Made by a program: the position numbers and the translations under genes. Shown here one piece after another: positions 54,796 to 62,783 of a stretch of DNA of 64,000 nt. Position 1 is the stretch's first letter; every line of letters starts with the position of its first letter. Location: positions 16,144 through 80,143 of the forward strand of contig DATBAV010000019.1 of assembly GCA_036271315.1 (NCBI GenBank). The letters are read 5' to 3'. The notes under the pieces were generated by a model. The model searched no databases and was not told the DNA's origin. It worked only from the letters and a program-made list of their open reading frames with translations. This stretch comes from VRUE01 sp036271315 (GTDB taxonomy: Bacteria; Actinomycetota; Thermoleophilia; Solirubrobacterales; 70-9).

Positions 54796-55910
54796 CCGAC
54801 TTCGAGGCCGAGGGACTGCTCGACGGACTGGAAGGCGACGCCCGCCGCGACCGCCTGGCGCTGCTCGAGCAGCTGGCCTCGGAAGGGGTGACGCTGGAGG
54901 AGCTGCGCGATGCGGTGGCCGCCGGGCGCCTGACCCTGCTGCCGGTCGAGCGCGGCATCGCCGGCGACGGGCCACGCTACTCGCCGCGAGAAATCGCCGA
55001 GCTCGCCGATGCCGACCTCGAGCTCCTGCAGCGTGCCTCCGCCGCGCTCGGCCTGCCCTATCCGGATCCGGACGAGCGCATCCTCACCGACGCCGACCTG
55101 GCGGCGGCGCGGCGGACAAAGGCCTTCTATGACGCCGGTCTGCCCGAGGACGGCATCCTGCAGGTTGCGCGCACGATCGGCATGGCAACGGCGCGGATCG
55201 CCGAGGGCAACCGCGAGCTGATGATCCGCACCCTGATGCAGCCGGGCGATACCGAGCGCGATCTGGCGCTGCGCTTCGCCGACGCCGCCGAGAACATGCT
55301 GCCGGTCTTCGAGCCGACCCTGCTCTACGCCCTGCGGGCCCACACGCTCGAGCAGATCCGGCGCGACGTGATCGGCGCCGCCGACCTCGCCTCGGGCGAG
55401 ATCCGCGGCTCGGTCGATCGTGCGGTCTGCTTTGCCGACCTGGTCGAGTTCACCCGCCTTGGCGAGGAGATCGCCCCCGAGGAGCTCGGCTCGGTGGCCG
55501 GGCGCTTTGAGGAAATGGCGGCGATCGTGGCCGAGCCCCCGGTTCGACTGGTGAAGATGATCGGCGACGCCGCGATGCTCGTCTCTAGGGAGGTCGAGCC
55601 CCTGCTCGACGCGGCGCTGGAGCTGATCGAGGTGGCGGAGGGAGAGGGGGAGGAGTTCCCCTTCCTGCGTGCCGGGCTCGCCGTCGGCCCGACGCTGGCC
55701 CAGTCAGGTGACTACTACGGCCGCGCGGTCAACCTAGCCAGCCGCCTCACCGCCGTGGCCCGCCCGGGCAGCGTGCTGGTCGATGCGGCGGCGAAGGAGG
55801 CCGCCGGCGAGCGCTTCTCCTACTCGTTCGCCGGCGAGCGCAAACTCAAGGGCATCGACAGCGGCGTCAAGCTCTTCCGCGCCCGGCGCGAGCCGAAGAA
55901 GAAGAGCTAG
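54792..55910 (+). CDS. Class III adenylate/guanylate cyclase with N-terminal regulatory domain
   Basis: Nucleotide cyclase of 372 residues. The catalytic domain (about 200-370) has VCFADLVEFTRLGEE (metal Asp), VRLVKMIGDAAMLVS (Lys and second Asp) and YYGRAVNLASRLTAVA (transition-state residues). The N-terminal about 200 residues are helical (ITYSPREIAELADADLELL-like) and resemble the pH-responsive regulatory domain of mycobacterial Rv2212-type cyclases. cAMP is the likely product. It is co-translated with ggt (ATGA). The 3' end overlaps the convergent methyltransferase by 4 bp. Confidence 0.87.
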   Translation: MTDFEAEGLLDGLEGDARRDRLALLEQLASEGVTLEELRDAVAAGRLTLLPVERGIAGDGPRYSPREIAELADADLELLQRASAALGLPYPDPDERILTDADLAAARRTKAFYDAGLPEDGILQVARTIGMATARIAEGNRELMIRTLMQPGDTERDLALRFADAAENMLPVFEPTLLYALRAHTLEQIRRDVIGAADLASGEIRGSVDRAVCFADLVEFTRLGEEIAPEELGSVAGRFEEMAAIVAEPPVRLVKMIGDAAMLVSREVEPLLDAALELIEVAEGEGEEFPFLRAGLAVGPTLAQSGDYYGRAVNLASRLTAVARPGSVLVDAAAKEAAGERFSYSFAGERKLKGIDSGVKLFRARREPKKKS

Positions 55911-56824
55911 TCGGGCTTGCGCGCCGAGACGAGCAGGTTGTAGAAGAGCTCCGCCGGCAGGTAGGGCTCCAGCAGGCTGCTGTCGACCTTCTGCAGGGCC
56001 ATGTAGCTGCGGAAGGCGAAGCGGCGCCAGGCCCAGGAGATCGATTCCGGCTCGGCGCTCGACTCGACCGTTCGCAGGCCCCAGCCCCAGGCGTTGGCGA
56101 GCAGCTCCTCGCCACCGACGTGGCGGTCCTCGAAGCCCGCCTCGCGCAGCAGGTTGCGCAGGTCGGCGGGGGCGAAGGCGTGGACATCGACCTCGCCCTC
56201 GAGCGCGTGGCCGTCCGACTGTTCGGCCTCGGCGATCGCCCGCGGCTGCGCTTTCACGACCCGCCGCCAGGCCGGTGCTACGAGCAGGCCGGCGCGCTTG
56301 GGCAGCGCCGCCAGGCGGTCGCCGTAGCGCGAGGGCTCGCCGGCGAAGGCGATCGCCCCGCCGGGTCGCAGCACGCGGCGGAATTCGGCGAAGGCCTTGT
56401 CGAGATCGGGGATGTGGTGGAGGACGGCGTGGCCGAAGACGAGATCGAAGCTCTCATCCTCGAAAGGCAGCACCTCGGCCTCGGTCTGGACCGTCTCGAC
56501 CTCGAGGCCGAGCCCGGCGGCCGTGTTGGCCAGCCGCTTCAGCATCCCCGGCGAGATGTCGGTCGCGGTGAGGCCCCCGATCACCCCGAGCTGCAGCAGG
56601 TTGAGCGAGAAGTACCCGGTGCCGGAGCCGATCTCCAGGCCGCGGCCGAAGCCGGCGCCGTCGCGCCCGCCCAGCGCCTTGACCAGCTTCTGGCGCACCT
56701 GCTCCTGGCCGGTGGCGCCGAAGTCGATGCCCCACTTGGCGTCGTACTCCTCGGCGGCGGCGTCGTGGTAGCGGGTGTTGACGTCCTTGATGTGGTCCGC
56801 GCTTGCGGTGGGGGAGGCCGGCAT
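55907..56824 (-). CDS. Class I SAM-dependent methyltransferase
   Basis: Methyltransferase of 305 residues. Motif I LEIGSGTGYFSLNLL (about 62-76), motif II ATDISPGMLKRLA, motif III-like FDLVFGHAVLHHIPDL and post-motif RVLRPGGAIAFAGEPS. The C-terminal about 100 residues are specific (WGWGLRTVESSAEP). Substrate unknown. It sits divergent to the MTase-GH57-GT4 group and could supply a second sugar methylation. ATG 56824 lies 8 nt after TAGAGT (56833-56838), fitting a leaderless mRNA. Confidence 0.87.
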   Translation of the reverse strand: MPASPTASADHIKDVNTRYHDAAAEEYDAKWGIDFGATGQEQVRQKLVKALGGRDGAGFGRGLEIGSGTGYFSLNLLQLGVIGGLTATDISPGMLKRLANTAAGLGLEVETVQTEAEVLPFEDESFDLVFGHAVLHHIPDLDKAFAEFRRVLRPGGAIAFAGEPSRYGDRLAALPKRAGLLVAPAWRRVVKAQPRAIAEAEQSDGHALEGEVDVHAFAPADLRNLLREAGFEDRHVGGEELLANAWGWGLRTVESSAEPESISWAWRRFAFRSYMALQKVDSSLLEPYLPAELFYNLLVSARKPD

Positions 56825-56891
56825 GGCGCGGAACTCTACGCGGATCGCCGTAACGCACGAGTTGCAGGCCGCTCAATACGGTCTCGCTACG

Positions 56892-57656
56892 GTGACCCGG
56901 GAATACCTCCAGGAAAACCAGCCCGAGGGCGTGCCGCCGCTGCCGCTGACCGGTGAGCGCACCCTGCCCGACGTGCCCGAGGAGAACTACTGGTACCGGC
57001 GCCACCTCGTCGTCTACGAGTGGATCGCCGCCCGCGTGGCGGGGAAGCGGGTCGTCGACATGGCCTGCGGCGAGGGCTACGGCTCCAACGTGCTCGCTGC
57101 GTCCGCGGCGAGCGTCGTCGGCGTCGACGCCAACCCAGAGGCCCATGAGCACGCCCGCCTGCGCTACGTGCGCCCCAACCTGCGCTACGAGCGCGACCTG
57201 GTCGAAAGCTTCGCCGAGCCCTGCGACGCGGTCGTCTTCCTGCAGACGATCGAGCACGTCCAGGACGCCGGCGCGATCCTCGAGCACTTCCGCTCGATGC
57301 TCGGATGCGGCGGAGTCGCCTATGTCTCCACGCCCAACCTACTCACCCTCGCTCCTCCCGGAGCCGAGAAGTCCGACAACCCCTGGCACGTGCGCGAGTA
57401 CCGTGCCGCCGAGTTCCGCCAGCTCTGCGAGGCGCACTTCCCGCGGGTCGAGGTCCACGGCCTCTTCCACGCTCGCAAGCTGCGCGCTCACGAGCTGGCG
57501 CTGAAGCTGGGCTGGGACCGGATCCACAAGGCGTTGGGCCTGAGCAAGCCCTTTTATGACCGCTTCACGCCCGCGATCGACAGCTCCGATTTTGCCCTCA
57601 GGCAGGGCGACCTCGACCGCGCGCTCGACTTCATCGCTGTCTGCCATGGCCCCTGA
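56892..57656 (+). CDS. Class I SAM-dependent methyltransferase, Rv3030-like position
   Basis: Methyltransferase of about 254 residues. N-terminal LTGERTLPDVPEENYWYRRH, motif I VVDMACGEGYGSNVLA, VVGVDANPEAHEHAR, and AVVFLQTIEHVQDAGAILEH. The sequence and gene order match the SAM enzyme Rv3030 of the mycobacterial MGLP region, proposed to methylate sugars. GTG 56892 is preferred, with TACGGT (56877-56882) ending 9 nt upstream; an ATG at 56823 would overlap the divergent gene's start. It overlaps the GH57 gene by 11 nt. Confidence 0.87.
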   Translation: MTREYLQENQPEGVPPLPLTGERTLPDVPEENYWYRRHLVVYEWIAARVAGKRVVDMACGEGYGSNVLAASAASVVGVDANPEAHEHARLRYVRPNLRYERDLVESFAEPCDAVVFLQTIEHVQDAGAILEHFRSMLGCGGVAYVSTPNLLTLAPPGAEKSDNPWHVREYRAAEFRQLCEAHFPRVEVHGLFHARKLRAHELALKLGWDRIHKALGLSKPFYDRFTPAIDSSDFALRQGDLDRALDFIAVCHGP

Positions 57657-59058
57657 GGAGAGCGCCGGCGACCTCGCCATCGTCCTGCACTCCCACATGC
57701 CCTACGTCGAGGGCTTTGGGACTTATCCCTTCGGCGAGGAGTGGCTGTTCGACGCGGTGATCCGCTCCTACCTACCGGTGCTGGAGGTGGCCGAGCGATT
57801 GACGATGACGATCACCCCCGTCCTCGCCGATCAGCTCGAGGACGCCGGCGTCAAGGAGCGCTTGCGCCGCTTCCTCACCGATTGGCGGATCGCGGCGGCG
57901 GCGGCCGACGTCGACGAGGTCGACGCCGAGTGCCGCGACGCCTGCCTGGCCGAGCACGAGCGCTACAGCCACGCCCTGGAGCTGCTCGACGCGGACGGGG
58001 GGGACCCGCTGCGCCCCTTCCAGCGGGCGGCATCGGAGGGGCGCATCGCGCTCGCCGGCTCGGCGGCGACGCACGCCGTGCTGCCGCTCCTCGCCACCCG
58101 CCAGGGTTTGCGCCTGCAGCTCGAGACCGGCATCCGCTCGCACCGGCGCCGCTTCGGCTGGGACGGGGGCTTCTGGCTGCCCGAGTGCGCCTACGCGCCT
58201 GGACTTGAGTGGAGCCTGGCCGAAGAGGGGGTGAACTGGTTCTGCGTCGATCAGAGCCGCCATCGGCAGCCGCTCGACGCGCTGGCGCCGGTCGCCACCG
58301 AGGCCGGCCCGGTGGCGCTGCCGATCGACTGGGAGGCGATCCAGTGGCTCTGGTCGTTGAGCGGCTACCCCTCCGACCCGGCCCACGCCCAGTTCGCCGG
58401 CGAGTCGCTGCGCGGCGTGCGGATCTGGAAGGTCGGCGGCGGTGGCTATGACCCGGTGGCGGCTGCGGCGGTCGCGCGCCGCCAGGCCGGCGAGTTCCTC
58501 GCCGCCACGGCCGCGCGGCTGCGCGAGTACGGCGCCAGCCGCAAGCGCCGCGGCCTGCTCGTCTTCGCGATCGACACCGAGCTGCTCGGCCACTGGTGGT
58601 CGGAGGGGGCGATCTGGCTGCGCGAGGTCCTCGCTGGGGCCGAGGCCGCCGGAGTGCGCCTGCTCACCGTGCCCGAGGCGCTTGCCGAGCACGAGCCGCT
58701 GCGGCAACAGCTCCACGCCTCGACCTGGGGCGAGGAGAAGGACCTGCGCACCTGGGACTCGCCGGCGGTCGCCGACCTCGCCTGGGGCGCCCGGCGGCTC
58801 GAGCTGCGCCTCCTGCGGGCGCTCTCGCGCGGGCTGCGCGACGACGCGGCAAAGCGCGCCGCCCGCGAGCTGCTCGCCACCCAGTCGAGCGACTGGGCCT
58901 TCCTCGATCAGCGCGGCCAGGCCGGCGACTACGCCTACCAGCGAGCCATTTCCCACTCCGAAGCTGCCCTGGAGGCCATAGACTCTCCGGCCATCGCCGA
59001 CCCGCGCACGCGCGCACTAGCCCCTGACCTGACTCTTTCGTCGCTGCTGCAGCCGTGA
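57646..59058 (+). CDS. GH57 family enzyme, 1,4-alpha-glucan branching type (Rv3031-like)
   Basis: Glycoside hydrolase family 57 protein of 470 residues. Conserved regions in order: VLHSHMPYVEG, nucleophile Glu180 in GFWLPECAYAPGLEW, and acid/base Asp310 in FAIDTELLGHWWSEG, then helical C-terminal domain. Such enzymes introduce alpha-1,6 branches into alpha-1,4-glucans. In mycobacteria the homologue Rv3031 acts on methylglucose lipopolysaccharide with Rv3032. Short overlap with the upstream methyltransferase supports one operon. Confidence 0.9.
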   Translation: MAPEESAGDLAIVLHSHMPYVEGFGTYPFGEEWLFDAVIRSYLPVLEVAERLTMTITPVLADQLEDAGVKERLRRFLTDWRIAAAAADVDEVDAECRDACLAEHERYSHALELLDADGGDPLRPFQRAASEGRIALAGSAATHAVLPLLATRQGLRLQLETGIRSHRRRFGWDGGFWLPECAYAPGLEWSLAEEGVNWFCVDQSRHRQPLDALAPVATEAGPVALPIDWEAIQWLWSLSGYPSDPAHAQFAGESLRGVRIWKVGGGGYDPVAAAAVARRQAGEFLAATAARLREYGASRKRRGLLVFAIDTELLGHWWSEGAIWLREVLAGAEAAGVRLLTVPEALAEHEPLRQQLHASTWGEEKDLRTWDSPAVADLAWGARRLELRLLRALSRGLRDDAAKRAARELLATQSSDWAFLDQRGQAGDYAYQRAISHSEAALEAIDSPAIADPRTRALAPDLTLSSLLQP

Positions 59059-59128
59059 GCACCCCGATCGACACGGTGACTTCGGGGTGTTCGAATCCGT
59101 GGCGATCAAGGTGCGAACAGTTCTGATG
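59053..59128 (+). repeat. 76-nt hairpin leader, copy 2 (GT4 gene)
   Basis: Begins in the GH57 stop codon (CCGTGAGC) and contains GATCG-A-CACGG ... CCGTG-G-CGATC (59066-59107), a 10-bp stem with one mismatch, then GCGAAC and the ATG of the GT4 gene. It aligns without gaps to 53298-53373. Confidence 0.75.
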
Positions 59129-60322
59129 ACTCGCGTCCTCATCCTCTCCTGGGAGTACCCGCCGCTGATCGAGGGCGGCCTCGCCCGCCACGTGCGCAAG
59201 CTCTCCGAGGCGCTGGTCGACCGTGAGGTCGAGGTCCACGTACTGACCCGCGGCGGCGAGGAGTCGCCGGCGGAAGAGCGGCGCGGGGGAGTGACGATCC
59301 ACCGCATCCGCGAGCCCAAGCGCCCCACCGACCTCGGCGAGTTCGTCGCCTGGGTCGAGCGGATGAACTCCGACATGCTCGCCGCCGGGGTCGAGCTCGG
59401 CGACCGCTACAGCTTCGACCTCGTCCACGGCCATGACTGGCTCGTCGCTAACGCCTGCGACCACCTGGCCAAACGCTTCGACGCGCCGCTGGTGACGACG
59501 ATCCACGCCACCGAGCACGGCCGCCACCAGGGCTGGGTCGACAAGCATCCCCAGACCTACATCCACGGGGTCGAGCGTTGGATCACCAACCGCTCCGACC
59601 GCGTGATCGCCTGCTCGCACTACATGCGCGAGCAGATCGCCGACATCTTCGGCGTCGACGAGGAGCGCGTCTCGGTCATCCCCAACGGGATCGACCCCGA
59701 CGACCTGCAGCCCCAGGACCCCGAGGAGCTGACTCGCCTGCGCGCCGAGTTCGCCGCTCCGGACGAGAAGCTGGTCCTGCTGATCGGCCGCCTCGTCTAC
59801 GAGAAGGGCTTCCAGCTCGCGCTCGAGGCGATGCCGCGACTGATCGAGGAGGTGCCCGGTACCCGCTTCCTGATCGCCGGCTCCGGCACCCACGAGGCCG
59901 AGCTGCACAAGCAGGCGGAGGAGCTAGGCCTGATGGAGCACGGCACCTTCCTCGGCTGGATCGGCGACGACGTGCTGCACTCGCTCTACCGGATCGCCGA
60001 CCTCACCGTGGTTCCCTCGATCTACGAGCCCTTCGGCCTGGTCGCGCTCGAGGCGATGGCCTCAGGCTGCCCCTGCATCGTCGCCGACACCGGCGGCCTG
60101 CGCGAGGTGGTTCCGCACGAGGAGGCCGGCCTGCGCTTCCGTGCCCACGACCCCGAAGCGCTGGCCGAGATGGCGATCCGGGTCCTCTCCGACGACGAGC
60201 TGGGGCGCAACCTCGTCGCCGAAGCCTACGAGCACCTGCGCCGCTTCGACTGGGGCGACGTCGCCGAGCGCACGGCCGCCGTCTACGCCGACCTGGTCGG
60301 CGCCCAGCTGGGCCGGGCCTGA
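59126..60322 (+). CDS. GT4 family glycosyltransferase, alpha-1,4-glucan synthase type (Rv3032-like)
   Basis: GT-B retaining glycosyltransferase of 398 residues. LSWEYPPLIEGGLARHV is the glycogen-synthase-like donor/acceptor loop, DLVHGHDWLVANAC follows, and the C-terminal domain has LIGRLVYEKGFQLALEA and the E-x7-E motif EPFGLVALE. Mycobacterial Rv3032 elongates the MGLP backbone with alpha-1,4-glucose. Start ATG 59126; an in-frame GTG at 59099 lies in the leader hairpin. The shared leader with ggt suggests separate control from the GH57 gene. Confidence 0.93.
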   Translation: MTRVLILSWEYPPLIEGGLARHVRKLSEALVDREVEVHVLTRGGEESPAEERRGGVTIHRIREPKRPTDLGEFVAWVERMNSDMLAAGVELGDRYSFDLVHGHDWLVANACDHLAKRFDAPLVTTIHATEHGRHQGWVDKHPQTYIHGVERWITNRSDRVIACSHYMREQIADIFGVDEERVSVIPNGIDPDDLQPQDPEELTRLRAEFAAPDEKLVLLIGRLVYEKGFQLALEAMPRLIEEVPGTRFLIAGSGTHEAELHKQAEELGLMEHGTFLGWIGDDVLHSLYRIADLTVVPSIYEPFGLVALEAMASGCPCIVADTGGLREVVPHEEAGLRFRAHDPEALAEMAIRVLSDDELGRNLVAEAYEHLRRFDWGDVAERTAAVYADLVGAQLGRA

Positions 60323-60326
60323 GCGC

Positions 60327-60605
60327 CTAGTTCGCCTCCGGGTCGCCGCTTTTCGCCACCGAGAAGCTGCCGACCGTGACGCTTCCGGGCGTCCAGTCGA
60401 TTCCCTCGATGAGGGCGCTGGGCGGAACCGAGAGCGCGCCGGCCAGCTTGACCAGCGTGTCGATCCGCGGGATCCGCCCACCTCGCTCGAGCAGGCCAAT
60501 CTCCGTTCGGTGCAGCGAGGCGTTGTGGGCGAGATCCTCTTGGGTGATGTTTGCGCGCTCGCGGCAGCGAGCGAGGTTTTCCCCGAATCGGGCCGCGACG
60601 TCCAC
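60327..60605 (-). CDS. XRE-family helix-turn-helix regulator
   Basis: Small DNA-binding protein of 92 residues. The HTH_3 domain (about residues 6-65) has FGENLARCRERANITQEDLAHN and ASLHRTEIGLLERGGRIPRID (pieces), then LVKLAGALSVPPSALIEGI. The C-terminus is short (SFSVAKSGDPEAN). Start GTG 60605. It is convergent with the GT4 gene. Target unknown, possibly the nearby polysaccharide genes. Confidence 0.87.
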   Translation of the reverse strand: MDVAARFGENLARCRERANITQEDLAHNASLHRTEIGLLERGGRIPRIDTLVKLAGALSVPPSALIEGIDWTPGSVTVGSFSVAKSGDPEAN

Positions 60606-60743
60606 GCGCGGGATTGTTCTGTCTGCCAGACGAGAGATCTACAGCCTCGGATTTTTCGGTTCCAAGCTGGACCTCAGGGGCGTGAGACAATACATTCCTC
60701 CGAAGACGGCGCCAAGACGAGCACCGGCGGGCGCGAAGGCCGG

Positions 60744-61400
60744 TCAGCTCGGCGGCTGCAGGGTCGTCCATGCGCCCGGGTCCGGCTCGACCGGGTCGGG
60801 CCAGTTCAGTTGCTCCGGCGCCTCGCGCATGCGGATGATGCGGGCGGGAATGCCGGCGACGACGGCGTTGGCTGGGACGTCCTTGGTCACGACTGAGTTG
60901 GTGCCGACGATCGAGTTGTCGCCGACGCTGACGCCGCGCAGGACGCAGGCGCCGTAACCGATCCAGACGTTGGAGCCGACGACGACATCGCGCTTGTAGA
61001 TGCCCTGCTGGCGGATCGGCCGCTCGACTTCCACCACGCCGTGATCGAAGTCGATGAACATCGCCCGGTCGGCGATCACGCACTGCTGGCCGATCCGCAC
61101 GTGCTGGTAAGCGGAGATCGTGCACTCCTGTCCCATCACGGTCTTGTCGCCGATCTCGACCCGGCCCTCGTGGCAGCGGATCTTGGTCTTGTCGCCGATC
61201 CAGACGAAGCGGCCGAAATCGACCCGGCCCTTGACGGCGATCTCCAGTTCGAGCCCGCGGCCGAAGAAGACGAGCCCGTTGGTGCGCCAGCGCCGTCCGG
61301 CGGCGGTGAAGAAGCGCCGCCGCAGGTAGCGGCCGAGCAGCTGTCCGTATCTACGGTTCAGCATTCCGTTGCGGGCGAGGAAGCGGATCGTGCGAATCAC
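60744..61400 (-). CDS. Left-handed beta-helix (hexapeptide) acyltransferase, Rv3034c-like
   Basis: Hexapeptide-repeat acyltransferase of 218 residues. Repeats such as VDFGRFVWIGDKTKI, VEIGDKTVMGQECTI, VRIGQQCVIADRAMF and VVVGSNVWIGYGACVLRGVSVG build the helix; IVGTNSVVTKDVPANAVVAG is the CoA-binding end. It resembles maltose/galactoside O-acetyltransferases and the acetyltransferase Rv3034c of the MGLP region. GTG 61400; TAGAGT (61411-61416) lies 10 nt upstream, sharing bases with the divergent meaB -10 box. The 138-bp gap to the XRE gene holds nothing recognised. Confidence 0.82.
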   Translation of the reverse strand: MIRTIRFLARNGMLNRRYGQLLGRYLRRRFFTAAGRRWRTNGLVFFGRGLELEIAVKGRVDFGRFVWIGDKTKIRCHEGRVEIGDKTVMGQECTISAYQHVRIGQQCVIADRAMFIDFDHGVVEVERPIRQQGIYKRDVVVGSNVWIGYGACVLRGVSVGDNSIVGTNSVVTKDVPANAVVAGIPARIIRMREAPEQLNWPDPVEPDPGAWTTLQPPS

Positions 61401-61410
61401 GGGGGCGGGA

Positions 61411-61420
61411 ACTCTAGACT
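61411..61420. promoter_or_regulatory. Overlapping divergent -10 boxes (acyltransferase / meaB)
   Basis: ACTCTAGACT contains TAGAGT on the reverse strand (61411-61416) and TAGACT on the forward strand (61415-61420), sharing the central TA. They end 10 nt before GTG 61400 and 9 nt before GTG 61430, so both genes appear leaderless. Confidence 0.55.
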
Positions 61421-61429
61421 CACCGATCC

Positions 61430-62392
61430 GTGACTGACGTCGCCAGGACAGCCCCGCTCGCCGAGCGCCTCGTCGCCGGCGACAAGCGTGCCCTGGCACG
61501 GGCGATCACCCTGATCGAGTCAGACGATCCGGCCGGCTGGGAGCTCGTGCGCGAGGTCTACCCGCGCACCGGCAAGGCCCGCATCGTCGGCTTCACCGGT
61601 CCCCCGGGGGTTGGCAAGAGCACGCTGATCGGCGCTCTCACCGCGGAGCTGCGCAAGTCCCAGCGCCAGGTCGCGGTGCTCTCGATAGATCCTTCCAGCC
61701 CCTTCACCCAGGGCGCCCTGCTCGGCGATCGCATCCGCCTCTCCGATCACTTCCTCGACCCCGGCGTCTTCATCCGCTCGATGGCCTCGCGCGGCGCCCT
61801 CGGCGGCCTCTCCGAGGCGGCGCTACAGGTGGCGCTGGCGATGGACGCCGCCGGCAAGGACGACGTGCTGATCGAGACGGTTGGGGTCGGCCAGGCCGAG
61901 ATCGACATCGTCGACCACGCCGACACGATCGTGCTGGCGCTGATGCCGGGCTCGGGCGACTCGATCCAGGCGCTGAAGGCCGGCGTGATGGAGATCCCCG
62001 ACGTGATCGTCGTCAACAAGGCCGACCACCCGATGACCGACACAATGGTGCGCGAGGTGCGCGGCGTGCTGGCGCTCTCGCACGATCCGGAAGGCTGGAC
62101 CGTGCCGATCCTGCGCACCGAGGCGTCCCGCGGCGAGGGCGTGGCCGAGCTCTCCGAGGCGATCGACGAGCACCGAGCCCACATCGAGGTCGCCGGCACG
62201 CTGGAGGAGCGGCGGGCCCGCAACCTGCGCAGCGAGGTGCTCGGCATCGCCACCTCGCGGATGCGCCGCCGCATGGAGACGACGGCCGCCGAAGATCCCC
62301 AGACGGCCGAGCTGCTGGAGCGCGTCGTCCGGCGCGAGCTCGACCCGGCCAGCGCCGCCGCCGAGCTGCTGGCGAGGCAAGCCGATGAGTGA
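61430..62392 (+). CDS. meaB: Methylmalonyl-CoA mutase-associated GTPase MeaB/ArgK
   Basis: G3E GTPase chaperone of 320 residues that protects and loads B12-dependent acyl-CoA mutases. Walker A GFTGPPGVGKSTLIGAL, SIDPSSPFTQGALLGDRIRL, metal-binding VLIETVGVGQAEIDI and the base-specificity motif VVNKAD. GTG 61430, leaderless by the 9-nt spacing to TAGACT. No mutase gene lies in the window. It overlaps the following small gene by 8 nt. Confidence 0.95.
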   Translation: MTDVARTAPLAERLVAGDKRALARAITLIESDDPAGWELVREVYPRTGKARIVGFTGPPGVGKSTLIGALTAELRKSQRQVAVLSIDPSSPFTQGALLGDRIRLSDHFLDPGVFIRSMASRGALGGLSEAALQVALAMDAAGKDDVLIETVGVGQAEIDIVDHADTIVLALMPGSGDSIQALKAGVMEIPDVIVVNKADHPMTDTMVREVRGVLALSHDPEGWTVPILRTEASRGEGVAELSEAIDEHRAHIEVAGTLEERRARNLRSEVLGIATSRMRRRMETTAAEDPQTAELLERVVRRELDPASAAAELLARQADE

Positions 62393-62783
62393 CGAGCCCG
62401 CTGCGCCGCCTACCTTGGAGGAGGCGCGGACGTGGGTCGGCGACGCGGTCGACGATCTCGGCGGGGCCGGTGTCGGCCAAGTCCACGGGCTCTTCGTCGA
62501 TGCTGGCAGCGACGCTCCTACCTGGCTGATCGTCAAGCAGGGCCGCGTCAAATCGACCCTGGTCGCGGCACCGTTGCGCGATTGCGCCGCCGCGGCGGGG
62601 CGGGTCTGGATCGCGCAGGAGCGCGAGACGATCCGCCGGGCGCCGGTCGTCGACCCGACCCGCCCGCTGCTACGCGAGCACGAGCTGACGATCTGCGCCC
62701 ACTACGGTGCCAGCGAGAGCGTCGGCCGGGCGGCCGAGGTGGTCGACCGCCCCGAGAGCTCAGTCACTTCGCAGCCGAGCTAG
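62385..62783 (+). CDS. PRC-barrel-like protein
   Basis: Small cytosolic protein of 132 residues. GGAGVGQVHGLFVDAGSDAP followed by WLIVKQGRVKSTLVAAPL is the PRC-barrel beta pattern; the C-terminus ELTICAHYGASESVGRA is less conserved. Function unknown; PRC-barrels bind RNA or photosystem/ribosomal partners in other proteins. ATG 62385 inside the meaB 3' end indicates co-translation. The 3' end overlaps the convergent acyl-CoA dehydrogenase by 4 bp. Confidence 0.65.
   Translation: MSDEPAAPPTLEEARTWVGDAVDDLGGAGVGQVHGLFVDAGSDAPTWLIVKQGRVKSTLVAAPLRDCAAAAGRVWIAQERETIRRAPVVDPTRPLLREHELTICAHYGASESVGRAAEVVDRPESSVTSQPS

Noticed and set aside
53113..54975. Very long reverse-strand open frame opposite ggt
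   Set aside because: Antisense shadow caused by high GC; no family motifs, and the forward frame is a clear gamma-glutamyltransferase.
59072..59107. GTTCGAATCC looks like a tRNA T-arm
   Set aside because: No acceptor stem, anticodon arm or D-arm can be drawn around it; it is part of the hairpin leader shared with ggt.
61433..62392. ArgK arginine/ornithine transport kinase function for the GTPase
   Set aside because: Historic annotation; motifs match the MeaB mutase chaperone and no transport genes are near.
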